Below, piece by piece: positions 24,706 through 33,046 of a DNA stretch of 64,000 nucleotides. The stretch lies in assembly GCA_964512645.1 (NCBI GenBank), contig CAZEJS010000014.1:1-64000 (forward strand), in the 5' to 3' direction. The first letter of the stretch is position 1; each line of letters starts with the position of its first letter. The notes beneath the pieces were generated by a model. That model saw only the letters and a list, made by a program, of their open reading frames with translations. It was not told the DNA's origin and did not search any database. Source of the stretch: CAZEJS01 sp964512645. Lineage in GTDB: Bacteria; Actinomycetota; Geothermincolia; Fen-727; Anoxymicrobiaceae. Position numbers and translations under genes: made by a program.

Positions 24706-24833
24706 GGGCGCTGAGGCTCGGGCTGGAGGATGGAGGCAAACTGAATACAGCGCGGTCAAGGGCTCCTGGCAACGCTTCCTCCTCCAGCCTCGGTTTCGAG
24801 GGTCAGGCTGCGGCCTGGCCCTCGATCGTTGTC
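24706..24833. other. Structured intergenic element of three nested or tandem hairpins
   Basis: CGCCCC-GAT-GGGGCG is followed by a long hairpin closed by GGCTGGAGGA/TCCTCCAGCC (10 bp, loop about 48 bases) and then by GAGGGTCAGGC-TGCG-GCCTGGCCCTC (11 bp, one U-G pair). Read on the minus strand the first hairpin is followed by TTCACGTTCTTTATTTG, a terminator tail, so a minus-strand RNA ending near 24670 is possible. On the plus strand the elements lie between the YyaL-type gene and ychF. No known RNA family recognised. Confidence 0.45.
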
Positions 24834-24940
24834 CGGGGGAAACACCGCTGCGTGCCCGGGGCGCCCCGCCCGCCGCTGGCTTTTCGCGCGCCCCGGATTT
24901 ACTCTTATGTCCACGTCCGGTCTGAGCGAGGCGGTTTAAC

Positions 24941-26029
24941 GTGAGCACACTCCGCGCGGGAATAGTAGGGCTGCCCAACGCGGGCAAGACCACCCTTTTC
25001 AACGCGCTGTCACGCTCGGGGGCCCTCGTCGCGTCCTACCCGTTCACCACCGTGGAGCCCAACGTCGGGGTCGTCGCGGTGCCGGACCCGCGGCTGGAGT
25101 CGGTCGCGCGGCTGGCGGGGTGTGAGCGCAGGGTACCGGCGACGGTGCGGTTCGTCGACATAGCGGGCCTGGTCGAAGGGGCGAGCAGGGGGGAGGGCCT
25201 GGGCAACAAGTTCCTCGGCAACATCAGGGACGTTGACGCGGTCATCCACGTGGTGCGCGCGTTCGAGGCGCCGGACGCACCGCCGGCCGGCGGCGATACC
25301 GACCCGGTGCGGGACGCCGAACTCATCGAGACCGAACTCCGCCTGGCCGACCTGGAGGCGCTGGGGCGCGAACTGGGAAAGGCCAGGCAGGCGGCCAAGG
25401 GCGGCGACCGCGATTGCGTGGCCAGGGTCGAGTGCCTCGAGGGTGTCGAGGCCGGCCTGGGAGGAGACGTCGTGGCCGGCAGGGAAGAGCTGGCCGCCAG
25501 GCTCGCGCGCTTCGCGCCGGAGGCGAGGCTGCTGACGTTGAAGCCTACGCTGGTGGTGCTGAACGTGGGGGAGGGCGACAGCGGGCGGCACGCCCGGGCC
25601 GTCGGGGAGTGGGCGGGCGCCCGCGGACTGCCGGTGCTCAGCGTCAATGCCGGGATAGAAGCCGAGCTGGCGGAACTCGAGCCCGAGGAAGCGCTGGAGT
25701 TCGAGAGGGAGATGGGCATCGAGGAGGAGAGCCTGGCGCGCGTGGTCAGGGAGAGCTACCGGATGCTGGGGTTGATAACGTTCTTCTCGATCGATTCGGG
25801 GGAGTGCCGGGCGTGGTCCGTGCCCGCGGGCTCGACGGCCAGCGCGGCCGCCGGGCGCATACACAGCGACATGGAACGCGGGTTCGTGAAGGCCGAGGTC
25901 GTGCACCAGGAGGACTTCCAGGCCGGCGGCTCCTTCGCCAGGGCGCGCGAGGTCGGTTCCCTGCGCGTAGAGGGGCGGGATTACATCGTCCAGGACGGGG
26001 ACGTCATCCACTTCAAGTTCGCGACGTAA
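24941..26029 (+). CDS. ychF: YchF/OLA1-family ribosome-associated nucleotidase
   Basis: A 362-residue Obg-related P-loop NTPase. G1 is GLPNAGKTT, G3 DIAGLVEGASRGEGLGNKFLG and G4 is NVGE instead of NKxD. The G4 change is the hallmark of YchF, which prefers ATP. The C-terminal TGS domain has GYDV-like VEGRDYIVQDGDVIHFKF. GTG start, weak SD. YchF binds the 70S ribosome and is linked to stress and translation quality. Confidence 0.95.
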   Translation: MSTLRAGIVGLPNAGKTTLFNALSRSGALVASYPFTTVEPNVGVVAVPDPRLESVARLAGCERRVPATVRFVDIAGLVEGASRGEGLGNKFLGNIRDVDAVIHVVRAFEAPDAPPAGGDTDPVRDAELIETELRLADLEALGRELGKARQAAKGGDRDCVARVECLEGVEAGLGGDVVAGREELAARLARFAPEARLLTLKPTLVVLNVGEGDSGRHARAVGEWAGARGLPVLSVNAGIEAELAELEPEEALEFEREMGIEEESLARVVRESYRMLGLITFFSIDSGECRAWSVPAGSTASAAAGRIHSDMERGFVKAEVVHQEDFQAGGSFARAREVGSLRVEGRDYIVQDGDVIHFKFAT

Positions 26030-26045
26030 GGTGGAGGTGCCGGAG

Positions 26046-27662
26046 ATGAGCGGGCGGTGCGTCCTCGGGTACGACGTGGGAACGGGCGGCTGCAAAGCGG
26101 TGCTGGCTACGATGGACGGCGCCCTGGTCGGCTCGGCGTTCGCGCCTTACTCCGTCAGCCACCCCGGGGAGCACTACGCCGAACAGGAGCCCCGGGACTG
26201 GTGGAACGGCGTCTGCGCCTCGACCCGCGAGCTGCTGGAGAAGACGGGGACGCCGCCCTCGGACGTGGCGGGCCTGGCCTTCGCCTCGCAGATGCTGGGC
26301 GTGCTGCCGATGGCCGAGGATGGGACCCCGCTGAGGCCGGCGATGATATGGATGGACTGCCGCGCGGAGGAGCAGGCGCGCAGGGTGGTGAGAAGGCTTG
26401 GCGGGCCCCGGGTTATGATGCAGCTTTTCGGCGCGGTGGCCTCGGGCAAGGACGTGATGTGCAAGATCAGGTGGCTCGCCGACGAGGAGCCCGCCGTCTT
26501 CGAGAAGACCCGCTGGTTCGTCGACGTCAAGGGCTACGTGGTCTACAGGGCGACGGGCAGGTTCGTGACCGACCAGACCGCGGCGTCGGTCACCGGCTTC
26601 ATGGACAACAGGACCCGCGACTGGTCACGGCTGGCTCCGCGGCTGGTGGGAGCCGGCACCGACAGGATGCCCGTCGTAACCGGGAGCTTCGAGGTGGTGG
26701 GAGGCCTCACCGCCGGGGCCGCCGCGGAGATGGGCCTCGCCGAAAGCACCCCGGTTGTCAGCGGGATGGGCGACGCGCCCGCGGGAGCCGTCGGGGCGGG
26801 CGCCCTCGCGCACGGAGAGAGCTCCATCAGCATCGGGACCTCCGGCCTGCTGTGCATCGCCAGCTCCGGGAGGGTCAAGCTGGGCCGCTCGGGCATGGCT
26901 ACCATAGCGGCCGCGGACCCCTCGATGTGGCTGGTGGTGGGCGAGACCAACACCGCGGGCGCCTGCCTGGAGTGGTTCGCCGACAACCTGGCGAAGGAGT
27001 CGGAGAGGACGCGGGGCGGCGGCGGGGGCGGGTTGATGGAGGTGCTAGACCGAGCGGTGGAAACCGTCCCGCCGGGCGCGAACAGGGTGATCTTCGCGCC
27101 CTGGATGTACGGAGAGCGGGCGCCGGTGACCGACACCACCCTGCGGGGGGCGTTCGTGAACCTGGCCCTGGACAACACCCGGGAGGACATGCTCCGCGCG
27201 GTCTTCGAAGGCGTGGCGATGAACTTCCGTTGGATGTTCGAGGTGGCCGCCGGCAAGGGGCTGCCCTGCAGGAAGGTCCGCGCGATCGGCGGCGGCGCGA
27301 AGAGCGACACCTGGATGCAGATCTTCGCCGACGTCACCGGGCGGACCGTGGAGGCGGTCGAGAAGCCCCGGGACGCCGGGGCGCTGGGGGCGGCGCTGGC
27401 CGTTCCGGTAGCACTGGGCGTCTACGACGGCATCGGCGCTATCAAGGACGTGGTCAGGGTCCGCAGGTCGTTCGAACCTGACAGGGGCGGCCGGGCTCTA
27501 CGGCGAGCTGTTCGCGTCGTTCCGCGCCCTGCACGCGGGGTTATCGCTCGTCTGCAGGAGGCTCAACGGGCGGGCTTGAGGGCATCTCGCGGCAACGCCC
27601 CTTCCGGATGTCGCCGTCACGGTGTAAAATATGCTTGTACTGCCAGCCAGGCCTCTCCCTGA
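26046..27662 (+). CDS. FGGY-family carbohydrate kinase (xylulokinase-like), frameshifted near its 3' end
   Basis: Sugar kinase with two actin-like domains: LGYDVGTGGCKAVLAT (phosphate-1 loop), IWMDCRAEEQARRV, GMGDAPAGAVGAGAL, SISIGTSG and AIGGGAKSDTWMQIFADVTG (FGGY signature 2 region). As sequenced, the frame runs to 27662, but after residue about 480 the product becomes an Arg-rich string. In the +1 frame from 27487 the DNA encodes AAGLYGELFASFRALHAG and stops at 27579, exactly the normal family end. The GGGG at 27484-27487 probably carries one extra base. ATG 26046 has GGAGGTG six bases upstream. The intact product would have about 511 residues; sugar unknown. Confidence 0.85.
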   Translation: MSGRCVLGYDVGTGGCKAVLATMDGALVGSAFAPYSVSHPGEHYAEQEPRDWWNGVCASTRELLEKTGTPPSDVAGLAFASQMLGVLPMAEDGTPLRPAMIWMDCRAEEQARRVVRRLGGPRVMMQLFGAVASGKDVMCKIRWLADEEPAVFEKTRWFVDVKGYVVYRATGRFVTDQTAASVTGFMDNRTRDWSRLAPRLVGAGTDRMPVVTGSFEVVGGLTAGAAAEMGLAESTPVVSGMGDAPAGAVGAGALAHGESSISIGTSGLLCIASSGRVKLGRSGMATIAAADPSMWLVVGETNTAGACLEWFADNLAKESERTRGGGGGGLMEVLDRAVETVPPGANRVIFAPWMYGERAPVTDTTLRGAFVNLALDNTREDMLRAVFEGVAMNFRWMFEVAAGKGLPCRKVRAIGGGAKSDTWMQIFADVTGRTVEAVEKPRDAGALGAALAVPVALGVYDGIGAIKDVVRVRRSFEPDRGGRALRRAVRVVPRPARGVIARLQEAQRAGLRASRGNAPSGCRRHGVKYACTASQASP

Positions 27663-27693
27663 CAAGGCCATCCCGGCCGGGAAGGGGTAAGAG

Positions 27694-28401
27694 GTGTCCA
27701 GCACCCGAAACCACCGTGCCCTGATAGACACACTGACCGCGCGCGGGCCGCGGCAGCTCAGTGACCTCGACCTGCTCACCCTGGTGTTCGCCGGGTGCGT
27801 GCCGGTCGCCCGGGCGAGCGACCTTGCCGCCGCGTGCGCTCGGGAGGTCGGGCCTCCGGCCGCGCTGGAGGCTCATGACTGGGTGGAGCTGAGGCGCATC
27901 AAGGGCCTGGGCGACGTGAAGGCTGCCGCCATAGTGGCCGGCCCCGAGCTGGGCAGGCGTTCGCTGCGGGGCGTGCGCCGGGGGGAGCGCCTGGGTTCCA
28001 GCGCCGACGTCTACAACACCTTCTGGCCCTCCATGCTCAGCGAACGGGTCGAGGTCTTCTCCTGCGCCCTCGTCGACGCCAAGCTCAGGCTGCTCGCCAC
28101 CACCGTCATCTCCAGGGGAACCCTGACCGCCAGCATCGTGCATCCCCGCGAGTCGTTCCGCCCCGCCGTGCGCAACGCCGCCTCCGGGGTCATCTTCGCC
28201 CATAACCACCCGAGCGGCGACCCCCTGCCCTCCGACGAGGACCGGCGGATAACCGGACGCCTCGAGGAGGTCGGGCGCATCCTCGGGATACCGATGCTCG
28301 ACCACGTAATCATCGGCGCCGAGGGCACTTATTACAGCTTCGCCGACGCGGGCGACCTCGAGCCGCAGGCCTCCGGGTACCGTGGTATGGTATTGCGGTA
28401 G
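27694..28401 (+). CDS. radC: RadC/UPF0758 family JAMM-motif protein
   Basis: A 235-residue protein with an N-terminal helix-hairpin-helix part (LRRIKGLGDVKAAAI) and a C-terminal JAB/MPN-like domain with VFSCALVDAKLRLL, ASIVHPRESFRPAV and the metal motif HNHPSGDPLPSDEDRR, ending DHVIIG. RadC's former link to repair has been questioned and its biochemical function is unsettled. GTG start with GGGTAAGAG directly upstream. A TAAAAT-like -10 is at about 27625. Followed 25 bases later by the acetyltransferase. Confidence 0.92.
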   Translation: MSSTRNHRALIDTLTARGPRQLSDLDLLTLVFAGCVPVARASDLAAACAREVGPPAALEAHDWVELRRIKGLGDVKAAAIVAGPELGRRSLRGVRRGERLGSSADVYNTFWPSMLSERVEVFSCALVDAKLRLLATTVISRGTLTASIVHPRESFRPAVRNAASGVIFAHNHPSGDPLPSDEDRRITGRLEEVGRILGIPMLDHVIIGAEGTYYSFADAGDLEPQASGYRGMVLR

Positions 28402-28426
28402 CAGGGCGCGTTTCATGGAGGTACGG

Positions 28427-29056
28427 ATGGGCGAAAGGCCGGGGGCGCTCGGCAGGGCCGTTTGCTGGCTCAAGGAGCCGAGGGTGATGTTCAACTCCTT
28501 TTACCTTCCCCGCAAAGGGGTTGTCCTCGGCGAGGGCGCCTGGGTCTCGGGCTGGATAGATGTCGCCCTGGCCGCCGGAGCATCCTGCGAGATCGGCCGG
28601 GGGGTCTTCATACCGCGCACTATCGAGATACGCGGCAACGACAGCGGCAGGATCGCCGTCGGCGACCACGTCACCGTCGACACCGGGGCGCGGCTTCACG
28701 TCGCCAACGACGCCACGCTGCGGGTCGGGGACAACGTCGGAATCGGGCCATATAACATCCTCAACGCGTTCGACGACCTCACCATCGGCGACGACACCAT
28801 GCTCGCCCCGTTCGTCAACATCAACTGCGCCGACCACGGCACCGCGATGGGCACGCTGATGCGCCTTCAGCGGGGCGCCTACGGCCCGGTGTCGATCGGC
28901 AGGGACTGCTGGCTGGGGGCCGGCGTCGTCGTCACCAGGGGCGTTACCATAGGCGACGGGGCGGTGATAGGGGCCGGTTCGGTGGTGACCCGCGATGTCC
29001 CCGGCTACACGGTCTCGGCCGGTGTCCCGTGCAGCGTGGTCAGCGAACGGAGGTAG
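28427..29056 (+). CDS. Left-handed beta-helix (hexapeptide) acyltransferase
   Basis: A 209-residue acyltransferase of the LbH fold. Hexapeptide repeats run from about residue 50 to 185, ending in the WLGAGVVVTRGVTIGDGAVIGAGSVV block and TVSAGVPCSVV, which is the acetyl-CoA-binding end of the maltose/galactoside acetyltransferase group. The loop INCADHG carries the likely catalytic His. Probably acetylates a sugar. ATG at 28427 has GGAGGT five bases upstream. Confidence 0.87.
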   Translation: MGERPGALGRAVCWLKEPRVMFNSFYLPRKGVVLGEGAWVSGWIDVALAAGASCEIGRGVFIPRTIEIRGNDSGRIAVGDHVTVDTGARLHVANDATLRVGDNVGIGPYNILNAFDDLTIGDDTMLAPFVNINCADHGTAMGTLMRLQRGAYGPVSIGRDCWLGAGVVVTRGVTIGDGAVIGAGSVVTRDVPGYTVSAGVPCSVVSERR

Positions 29057-29417
29057 CGCCTCGGCGACCATCACCAACGAGACCCGCGGCACCATCCTCG
29101 CTTCCCGGGCGAGATTCGCCCTCTCCGGCCGCGAGCGCGCCCGGGGGCTCCTGGGGCTCGACCGCCTCCCGGAGGGTGAGGCGCTGGTGTTTCCGCGCTG
29201 TTCCCAGGTCCACACATTCGGGATGCGCTTCGCCATCGACGTGCTCTTCCTCGACGGGGAGGGCCGGGTCGTCCACATGGTTCGGGGGATGGCACCGAGG
29301 CGTATCACCAGGTGGTGCGCGAGGGGCCGCACGGTCGTGGAGCTTCCCGAGGGGGCGATTGACGCCAGCGGCACCGGCCCCGGGGACACGCTGGCGTTGT
29401 GTCCGCCGGCCGGCTGA
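29022..29417 (+). CDS. DUF192 family protein
   Basis: A small DUF192 domain protein: TRGTILASRARFALSGRERARGLLGL, then ALVFPRCSQVHTFGMRFAIDVLFLDGEGRVV and a Pro/Arg segment ending LPEGAIDASG and GDTLAL, the full canonical pattern. The start is unclear. The domain begins only about 17 residues after the GTG at 29022, and the one good SD (GGAGG at 29049) is not followed by an ATG, GTG or TTG at a useful distance. It may start inside the previous gene. It abuts the convergent ABC ATPase gene with no spacer. Confidence 0.8.
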   Translation: MSRAAWSANGGSASATITNETRGTILASRARFALSGRERARGLLGLDRLPEGEALVFPRCSQVHTFGMRFAIDVLFLDGEGRVVHMVRGMAPRRITRWCARGRTVVELPEGAIDASGTGPGDTLALCPPAG

Positions 29418-30134
29418 TCACCAGACCAGGTTCTCCGGGTCCTCCGGGTCCTCGTTGATGACGACGTTCGATATCTCGCCCGAGTGCAGGTGAACGACCT
29501 TGTTGGCGATCTGGGCGATCGCGGAGTTGTGGGTGACCATCAGGAAGTTACAGTTCTCCTGGACCGCGATGTCCCTCATCAGGCGGAGAATCATGATTCC
29601 CGTATCGTAGTCGAGTTCGCCGGTCGGCTCGTCGCAGAGGACGACCGGCGGCCTCTTCGCCAGGGCCCGGGCTATCGCCACCCGCTGCTGTTCCCCCCCC
29701 GAGAGCTGGCTGGGGAAATGGTTCGCCCGGTCGCCCAGGCCGACCTGCTCCAGCACGTCCATGGCCGAACCGCGCTTCTCCCTGGGGACGAGGTCCAGGG
29801 CGAACTCGACGTTCTCCCTGGCCGTGAGCGTGGGTATCAGGTTGAAGAACTGGAAGATAAACCCGACCGTGTCCCGCCTGAACCTGGTCAGCTCCTTCTC
29901 GTTCAGGGAGGAGATGTCCTTTCCCCCGACGACGATCTTCCCGCTGGTCGGCGAGTCGATGCCGCCGATACAGTTGAGCATGGTGGTCTTGCCCGAACCG
30001 CTCGGGCCCAGGGCCACGATGAACTCCCCGCGAACGGCGGTGAGGTCCACCTCCTTGAGGGCTTTGACCTCCACTTCGCCCATCTGGTAGGTCTTGGACA
30101 CCTTTTCCAGCAGCACCGTCACGTCGTCGTTCAA
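29418..30134 (-). CDS. ABC transporter ATP-binding protein, LolD/MacB/YknY type, orphan
   Basis: A 238-residue ATPase: Walker A GPSGSGKTT, Q-loop FIFQFFNLIPTLTARENV (typical of the MacB/LolD group), signature LSGGEQQR, Walker B VVLCDEPTGELD and switch THN. TTG start with GAGGT upstream. This group normally works with an FtsX-like permease encoded next to it, but none is adjacent: the upstream neighbour is a divergent response regulator. It may serve a permease elsewhere. Confidence 0.88.
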   Translation of the reverse strand: MNDDVTVLLEKVSKTYQMGEVEVKALKEVDLTAVRGEFIVALGPSGSGKTTMLNCIGGIDSPTSGKIVVGGKDISSLNEKELTRFRRDTVGFIFQFFNLIPTLTARENVEFALDLVPREKRGSAMDVLEQVGLGDRANHFPSQLSGGEQQRVAIARALAKRPPVVLCDEPTGELDYDTGIMILRLMRDIAVQENCNFLMVTHNSAIAQIANKVVHLHSGEISNVVINEDPEDPENLVW

Positions 30135-30313
30135 AGGTTACCTCGCTCGAAGGATCGCGTGAAACGCCCGAGACTCCGTGCTAATGCTAATTCTCACGTG
30201 GACAGGAATCAAGACAGCGGGGAGGGCGCGCGGTTGCGTTGCGCGCCGGCGCCCCGGGGGCCGTGCCTCCGGCCGGCACGCATTTTGCTGTAGAATTGAA
30301 AAACGGCACCGGA

Positions 30314-30733
30314 ATGGGGGACGGCGTGGGCAATGCCTCCGGGGAAAACCCCGTGCGCGTAGTGATGATCGATGACGATCCCGACATGGTGAAGGCCATC
30401 AGGGGGATGCTCAAGACGGATGGAATCCAGGTGCTCGAGGCTTTCAGCGGCCTCAAAGGGTATGCCCTGGTGAAGCGGGAACTGCCCGACGCGGTGCTCC
30501 TCGACATCATGATGCCCGATATCGACGGCTTCGAAGTCATGCGAAAGCTGAAGCTCGACCCCGAGACCGGGCACATCCCCGTTATTTTCGTCTCCGCGAA
30601 GGGCGGGCTCGAGCACGTCCGCAAGGGCCTCTCGCTCGGGGCCCACGGGTACGTGACCAAGCCTTTCAAACCCGACGAGCTGCTGGCCGAGGTCCGCAGC
30701 GCGATCGGCGGCCAGCCCGAAACGCGCCGCTAA
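30314..30733 (+). CDS. Single-domain response regulator (CheY-like)
   Basis: A 139-residue receiver domain without an output domain. Acidic pair VMIDDDPDM, phospho-acceptor in LLDIMMPDIDGF, the Thr/Ser switch in FVSAKGG and the conserved lysine in TKPFKPDEL. No histidine kinase is nearby. A TAGAAT at about 30291-30296 may be the -10, giving a short leader. The start is ATG 30314, with GTG 30326 possible. It divides the ABC ATPase from the fdhD operon. Confidence 0.85.
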   Translation: MGDGVGNASGENPVRVVMIDDDPDMVKAIRGMLKTDGIQVLEAFSGLKGYALVKRELPDAVLLDIMMPDIDGFEVMRKLKLDPETGHIPVIFVSAKGGLEHVRKGLSLGAHGYVTKPFKPDELLAEVRSAIGGQPETRR

Positions 30734-30812
30734 GCCGGCCCGGGGGACGGCGGCGCTCCCCGGCGTGGAGGGCGTCCCTGCGGTCCCCGGCGGTTTGTTG
30801 TATATTCAAGCC

Positions 30813-31697
30813 ATGGCCGAATTCGAAGAAACAGGCTCGCAGCGGGCGCTCTCCAGGTTCGAAATCACCAGGTACCGCGCCGGAGATTATTTTTCCGTCA
30901 AGGACGTTGTGGCGCGGGAAGAACCGCTGGAGGTCAGGCTGAACGGCAGCACCCTCGTCCGCCTGATGCGCCTTCCCGTTCCCGGGGACGACGAGCTGCT
31001 GGCGGCGGGTTTCTGCCTCAGCGAAGGCCTGGTCTCCGACGGCTCGCAGATAGAATCGGTGCGGTGCACCCCCGGCGGGTCTCCCGCCGGTGCGGGCGAG
31101 GGCGAGCCGCGGCCCACCGGAGTCTCGTCCGGCGGATCGCCGGCGATGGACCTCGTAGAAATCCGGGCCAGGTTGAACGAGGGAGCGGGCCCCCGGCCGG
31201 AGGCGCGCACCGTACTCACCGGGGCCGGAGGCGCCGACCTGACGCGCGGGTTCGACCTCGCCGGCGTCACGGTGGAGAGCGACGCGGTCTTCGACGCGGG
31301 TGTGATCCTGAAGATGCCGGACGCGCTCGCCCGGCGGCAGGAAGTGTTCAGGGCCAGCGGCGGCGCCCACGGGGCGGGGCTGTTCGACCCGCGGGGGAAC
31401 GTCCTGGTGGTCAAAGAGGACGTCGGGCGCCACAACGCCGTGGACAAGGTGCTCGGTTACCTGCTGCTGTCCGGAGGGGACCCTTCCGGGGTGGGGATGA
31501 TGCTCTCGGGGCGCCTCTCCTGCGAGATGGTCCTCAAAGCGGCCCGCGCCGGCGTCCCGCTGGTCTGCTCGGTGTCGGCTCCGACCGCGCTGGGGGTCGA
31601 GACGGGCAGGCGGGCGGGGGTGACCCTGGTCGGTTTCCTCAGGGGCGAGGGGTTCAACGTCTACGGCAACCCCCGCCGGATAGGTGCGGGCGCGTGA
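30813..31697 (+). CDS. fdhD: FdhD-family protein lacking the CxxC sulfurtransferase motif
   Basis: A 294-residue FdhD homologue. FdhD normally passes sulfur from a cysteine desulfurase to the Mo/W-bis-pterin cofactor, using the CGxCG motif. Family blocks present: LAAGFCLSEGLV, ASGGAHGAGLFD, VVKEDVGRHNAVDKVLGYLL, MLSGRLSCEMVLKAARAG and SVSAPTALGVE. At the catalytic position, where E. coli has RTGCGVCG, this protein reads RTVLTGAGGADL: both cysteines are gone. Other cysteines occur at unusual places (GFCLSEG, RLSCEM, VCSVSAP). It overlaps mobA by four bases and heads the AOR cofactor operon. Confidence 0.85.
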   Translation: MAEFEETGSQRALSRFEITRYRAGDYFSVKDVVAREEPLEVRLNGSTLVRLMRLPVPGDDELLAAGFCLSEGLVSDGSQIESVRCTPGGSPAGAGEGEPRPTGVSSGGSPAMDLVEIRARLNEGAGPRPEARTVLTGAGGADLTRGFDLAGVTVESDAVFDAGVILKMPDALARRQEVFRASGGAHGAGLFDPRGNVLVVKEDVGRHNAVDKVLGYLLLSGGDPSGVGMMLSGRLSCEMVLKAARAGVPLVCSVSAPTALGVETGRRAGVTLVGFLRGEGFNVYGNPRRIGAGA

Positions 31698-32305
31698 GCA
31701 CGCTGATAATCCTCGCCGGGGGGACAAGCAGGCGCATGCCCGGCGACAAGGCGTTCATGGAAGTCGCCGGACGCCGGGTCATAGACGTCCAGGTCGAGAC
31801 GCTGGAGGGGCTGTTCGACCAGGTGCTTGTTGTGGGAAACGCCGAGCGCATGGAGCGGCTGAAGGTGTACAAGAGGCCGGGAATCCGCGTGGTCGAGGAG
31901 CCCGTCGCCGGAAAGGGCCCCCTCGGGGGGATCCTCAGCGGCCTGATGCTGTCCGGTTCCCGGGAGAACTTCGTGCTGGCCTGCGACATGCCTTTCATCA
32001 AGCGGGAGGCCGTGCTGTACGTGCTCGACAGGCTGGAGGGGTTCCAGGTGGCCGTACCCGGCACGCCCAAGGGACTGGAGCCGCTCCACGCGGCCTACGA
32101 CGCGTCGTGCGCGGAGGTAATAGAGGAGCAGCTCGCCGCGGGAGACTTGAAGGTAACAGATTTCTTCACCACGGCGCGCGTGGACGTGGTCCCGTGGGAG
32201 GAGCTGCTGCGGTTCGATCCCACCGGGAGGCTTCTGACGAACATCAACGAACCGGAGGACATGAGAACGGCCGCGGGCGGGCGGCCCGTTCGCCGGGGGA
32301 AGTGA
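31694..32305 (+). CDS. mobA: MobA-type molybdenum cofactor guanylyltransferase
   Basis: A 203-residue nucleotidyltransferase adding GMP to molybdopterin. The N-terminus LIILAGGTSRRMPGDKAFMEV is the G-rich loop with the conserved Arg and Lys. LACDMPFI carries the metal-binding Asp, and LLTNINEPED is the C-terminal family motif. GTG start overlaps the fdhD stop. Attaching a nucleotide to pterin for an AOR is unexpected, since characterised AORs use bis-pterin without nucleotide; the gene may serve other enzymes as well. Confidence 0.88.
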   Translation: MSTLIILAGGTSRRMPGDKAFMEVAGRRVIDVQVETLEGLFDQVLVVGNAERMERLKVYKRPGIRVVEEPVAGKGPLGGILSGLMLSGSRENFVLACDMPFIKREAVLYVLDRLEGFQVAVPGTPKGLEPLHAAYDASCAEVIEEQLAAGDLKVTDFFTTARVDVVPWEELLRFDPTGRLLTNINEPEDMRTAAGGRPVRRGK

Positions 32306-32312
32306 GGGAGGA

Positions 32313-32969
32313 ATGCGGATCATCAAGGTGAGCGGGACCGCGCTGAAGCGGGAGCTCGCGGAGTACCTCCGGGACGGCATCGGGGATTCGTGGCTGTTCT
32401 CGCTGGAGAGGGGAGACAAAAACGAAAAGCCGGCGACCGGGGAAGAGATAGAGAGGTGGCTCTCCGGGACCGGCCTGCCGCGGGAAGCCACGGTAGTGCT
32501 GGAGACGAACGAGCCGTTCGAGGGGCTTCGAACGAACACCGGCGTCTTCATAACCGACGCGCCCATCGCCGTTCTGCCGGCGGGCGAGGCGGAGGCGGCC
32601 GTGGGAGCCGACCTGGTCGTCGTGCGGGCCGGGAAGTCGTTCGCGGCCGGCAGCAGGGGCATCGAAGCCGCCATGAAAGAAGCCACCGGCGCCGGCAAAG
32701 TACTCATCTACCGGGAAGAGGAAGGGCGGGACAGGGCCTTCGCCAAATCGCTGGACGTGGTCCTGGGCCGCCTGGGGGAGGACATGATGCCTGAAGACAT
32801 GCCGCAGGGACTGATCGATGCCGTCAAGGCGGCGTCCGAGGACGGCAGGATGAGCTGCGGGAAGGCCCACGAGCTCGCCGCCGAGATGGACGTGCCGCTG
32901 GCGCTGGTCGGGCGCGCCCTCGACCTGCTGGACGTCAAGATCACCAACTGCCAGCTCGGCTGCTTCTGA
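32313..32969 (+). CDS. Unknown protein with C-terminal helix-turn-helix-like CQLGCF module
   Basis: A 218-residue protein. Residues 1-155 show no family I recognise (contains VVLETNEPFEGL and DLVVVRAGKSF). The last 55 residues, from GLIDAVKAASEDGRMSCGKAH through VPLALVGRALDLLDV to ITNCQLGCF, form a compact helical module whose CQLGCF ending recurs in small proteins beside molybdenum/tungsten enzyme genes (from memory). It could sense pterin or metal, or bind DNA. SD GAGGGAGG lies just upstream, and it sits seven bases after mobA in the operon leading to the AOR. Confidence 0.65.
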   Translation: MRIIKVSGTALKRELAEYLRDGIGDSWLFSLERGDKNEKPATGEEIERWLSGTGLPREATVVLETNEPFEGLRTNTGVFITDAPIAVLPAGEAEAAVGADLVVVRAGKSFAAGSRGIEAAMKEATGAGKVLIYREEEGRDRAFAKSLDVVLGRLGEDMMPEDMPQGLIDAVKAASEDGRMSCGKAHELAAEMDVPLALVGRALDLLDVKITNCQLGCF

Positions 32970-33007
32970 ACGTGGTCTTCGCGGGGTTGCGCCGGAGCGC
33001 TTACTGT

Positions 33008-33013
33008 TATAAT
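33008..33013 (+). promoter_or_regulatory. TATAAT -10 element before the AOR gene
   Basis: Perfect TATAAT 34 bases before the AOR start. A TTGCGC lies 15 bp upstream as a weak -35. It suggests that aor-moaD can be transcribed apart from fdhD-mobA. Confidence 0.45.
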
Positions 33014-33046
33014 CACATCGGCCCGCCAACCCAGTAAGGAGCCGTG

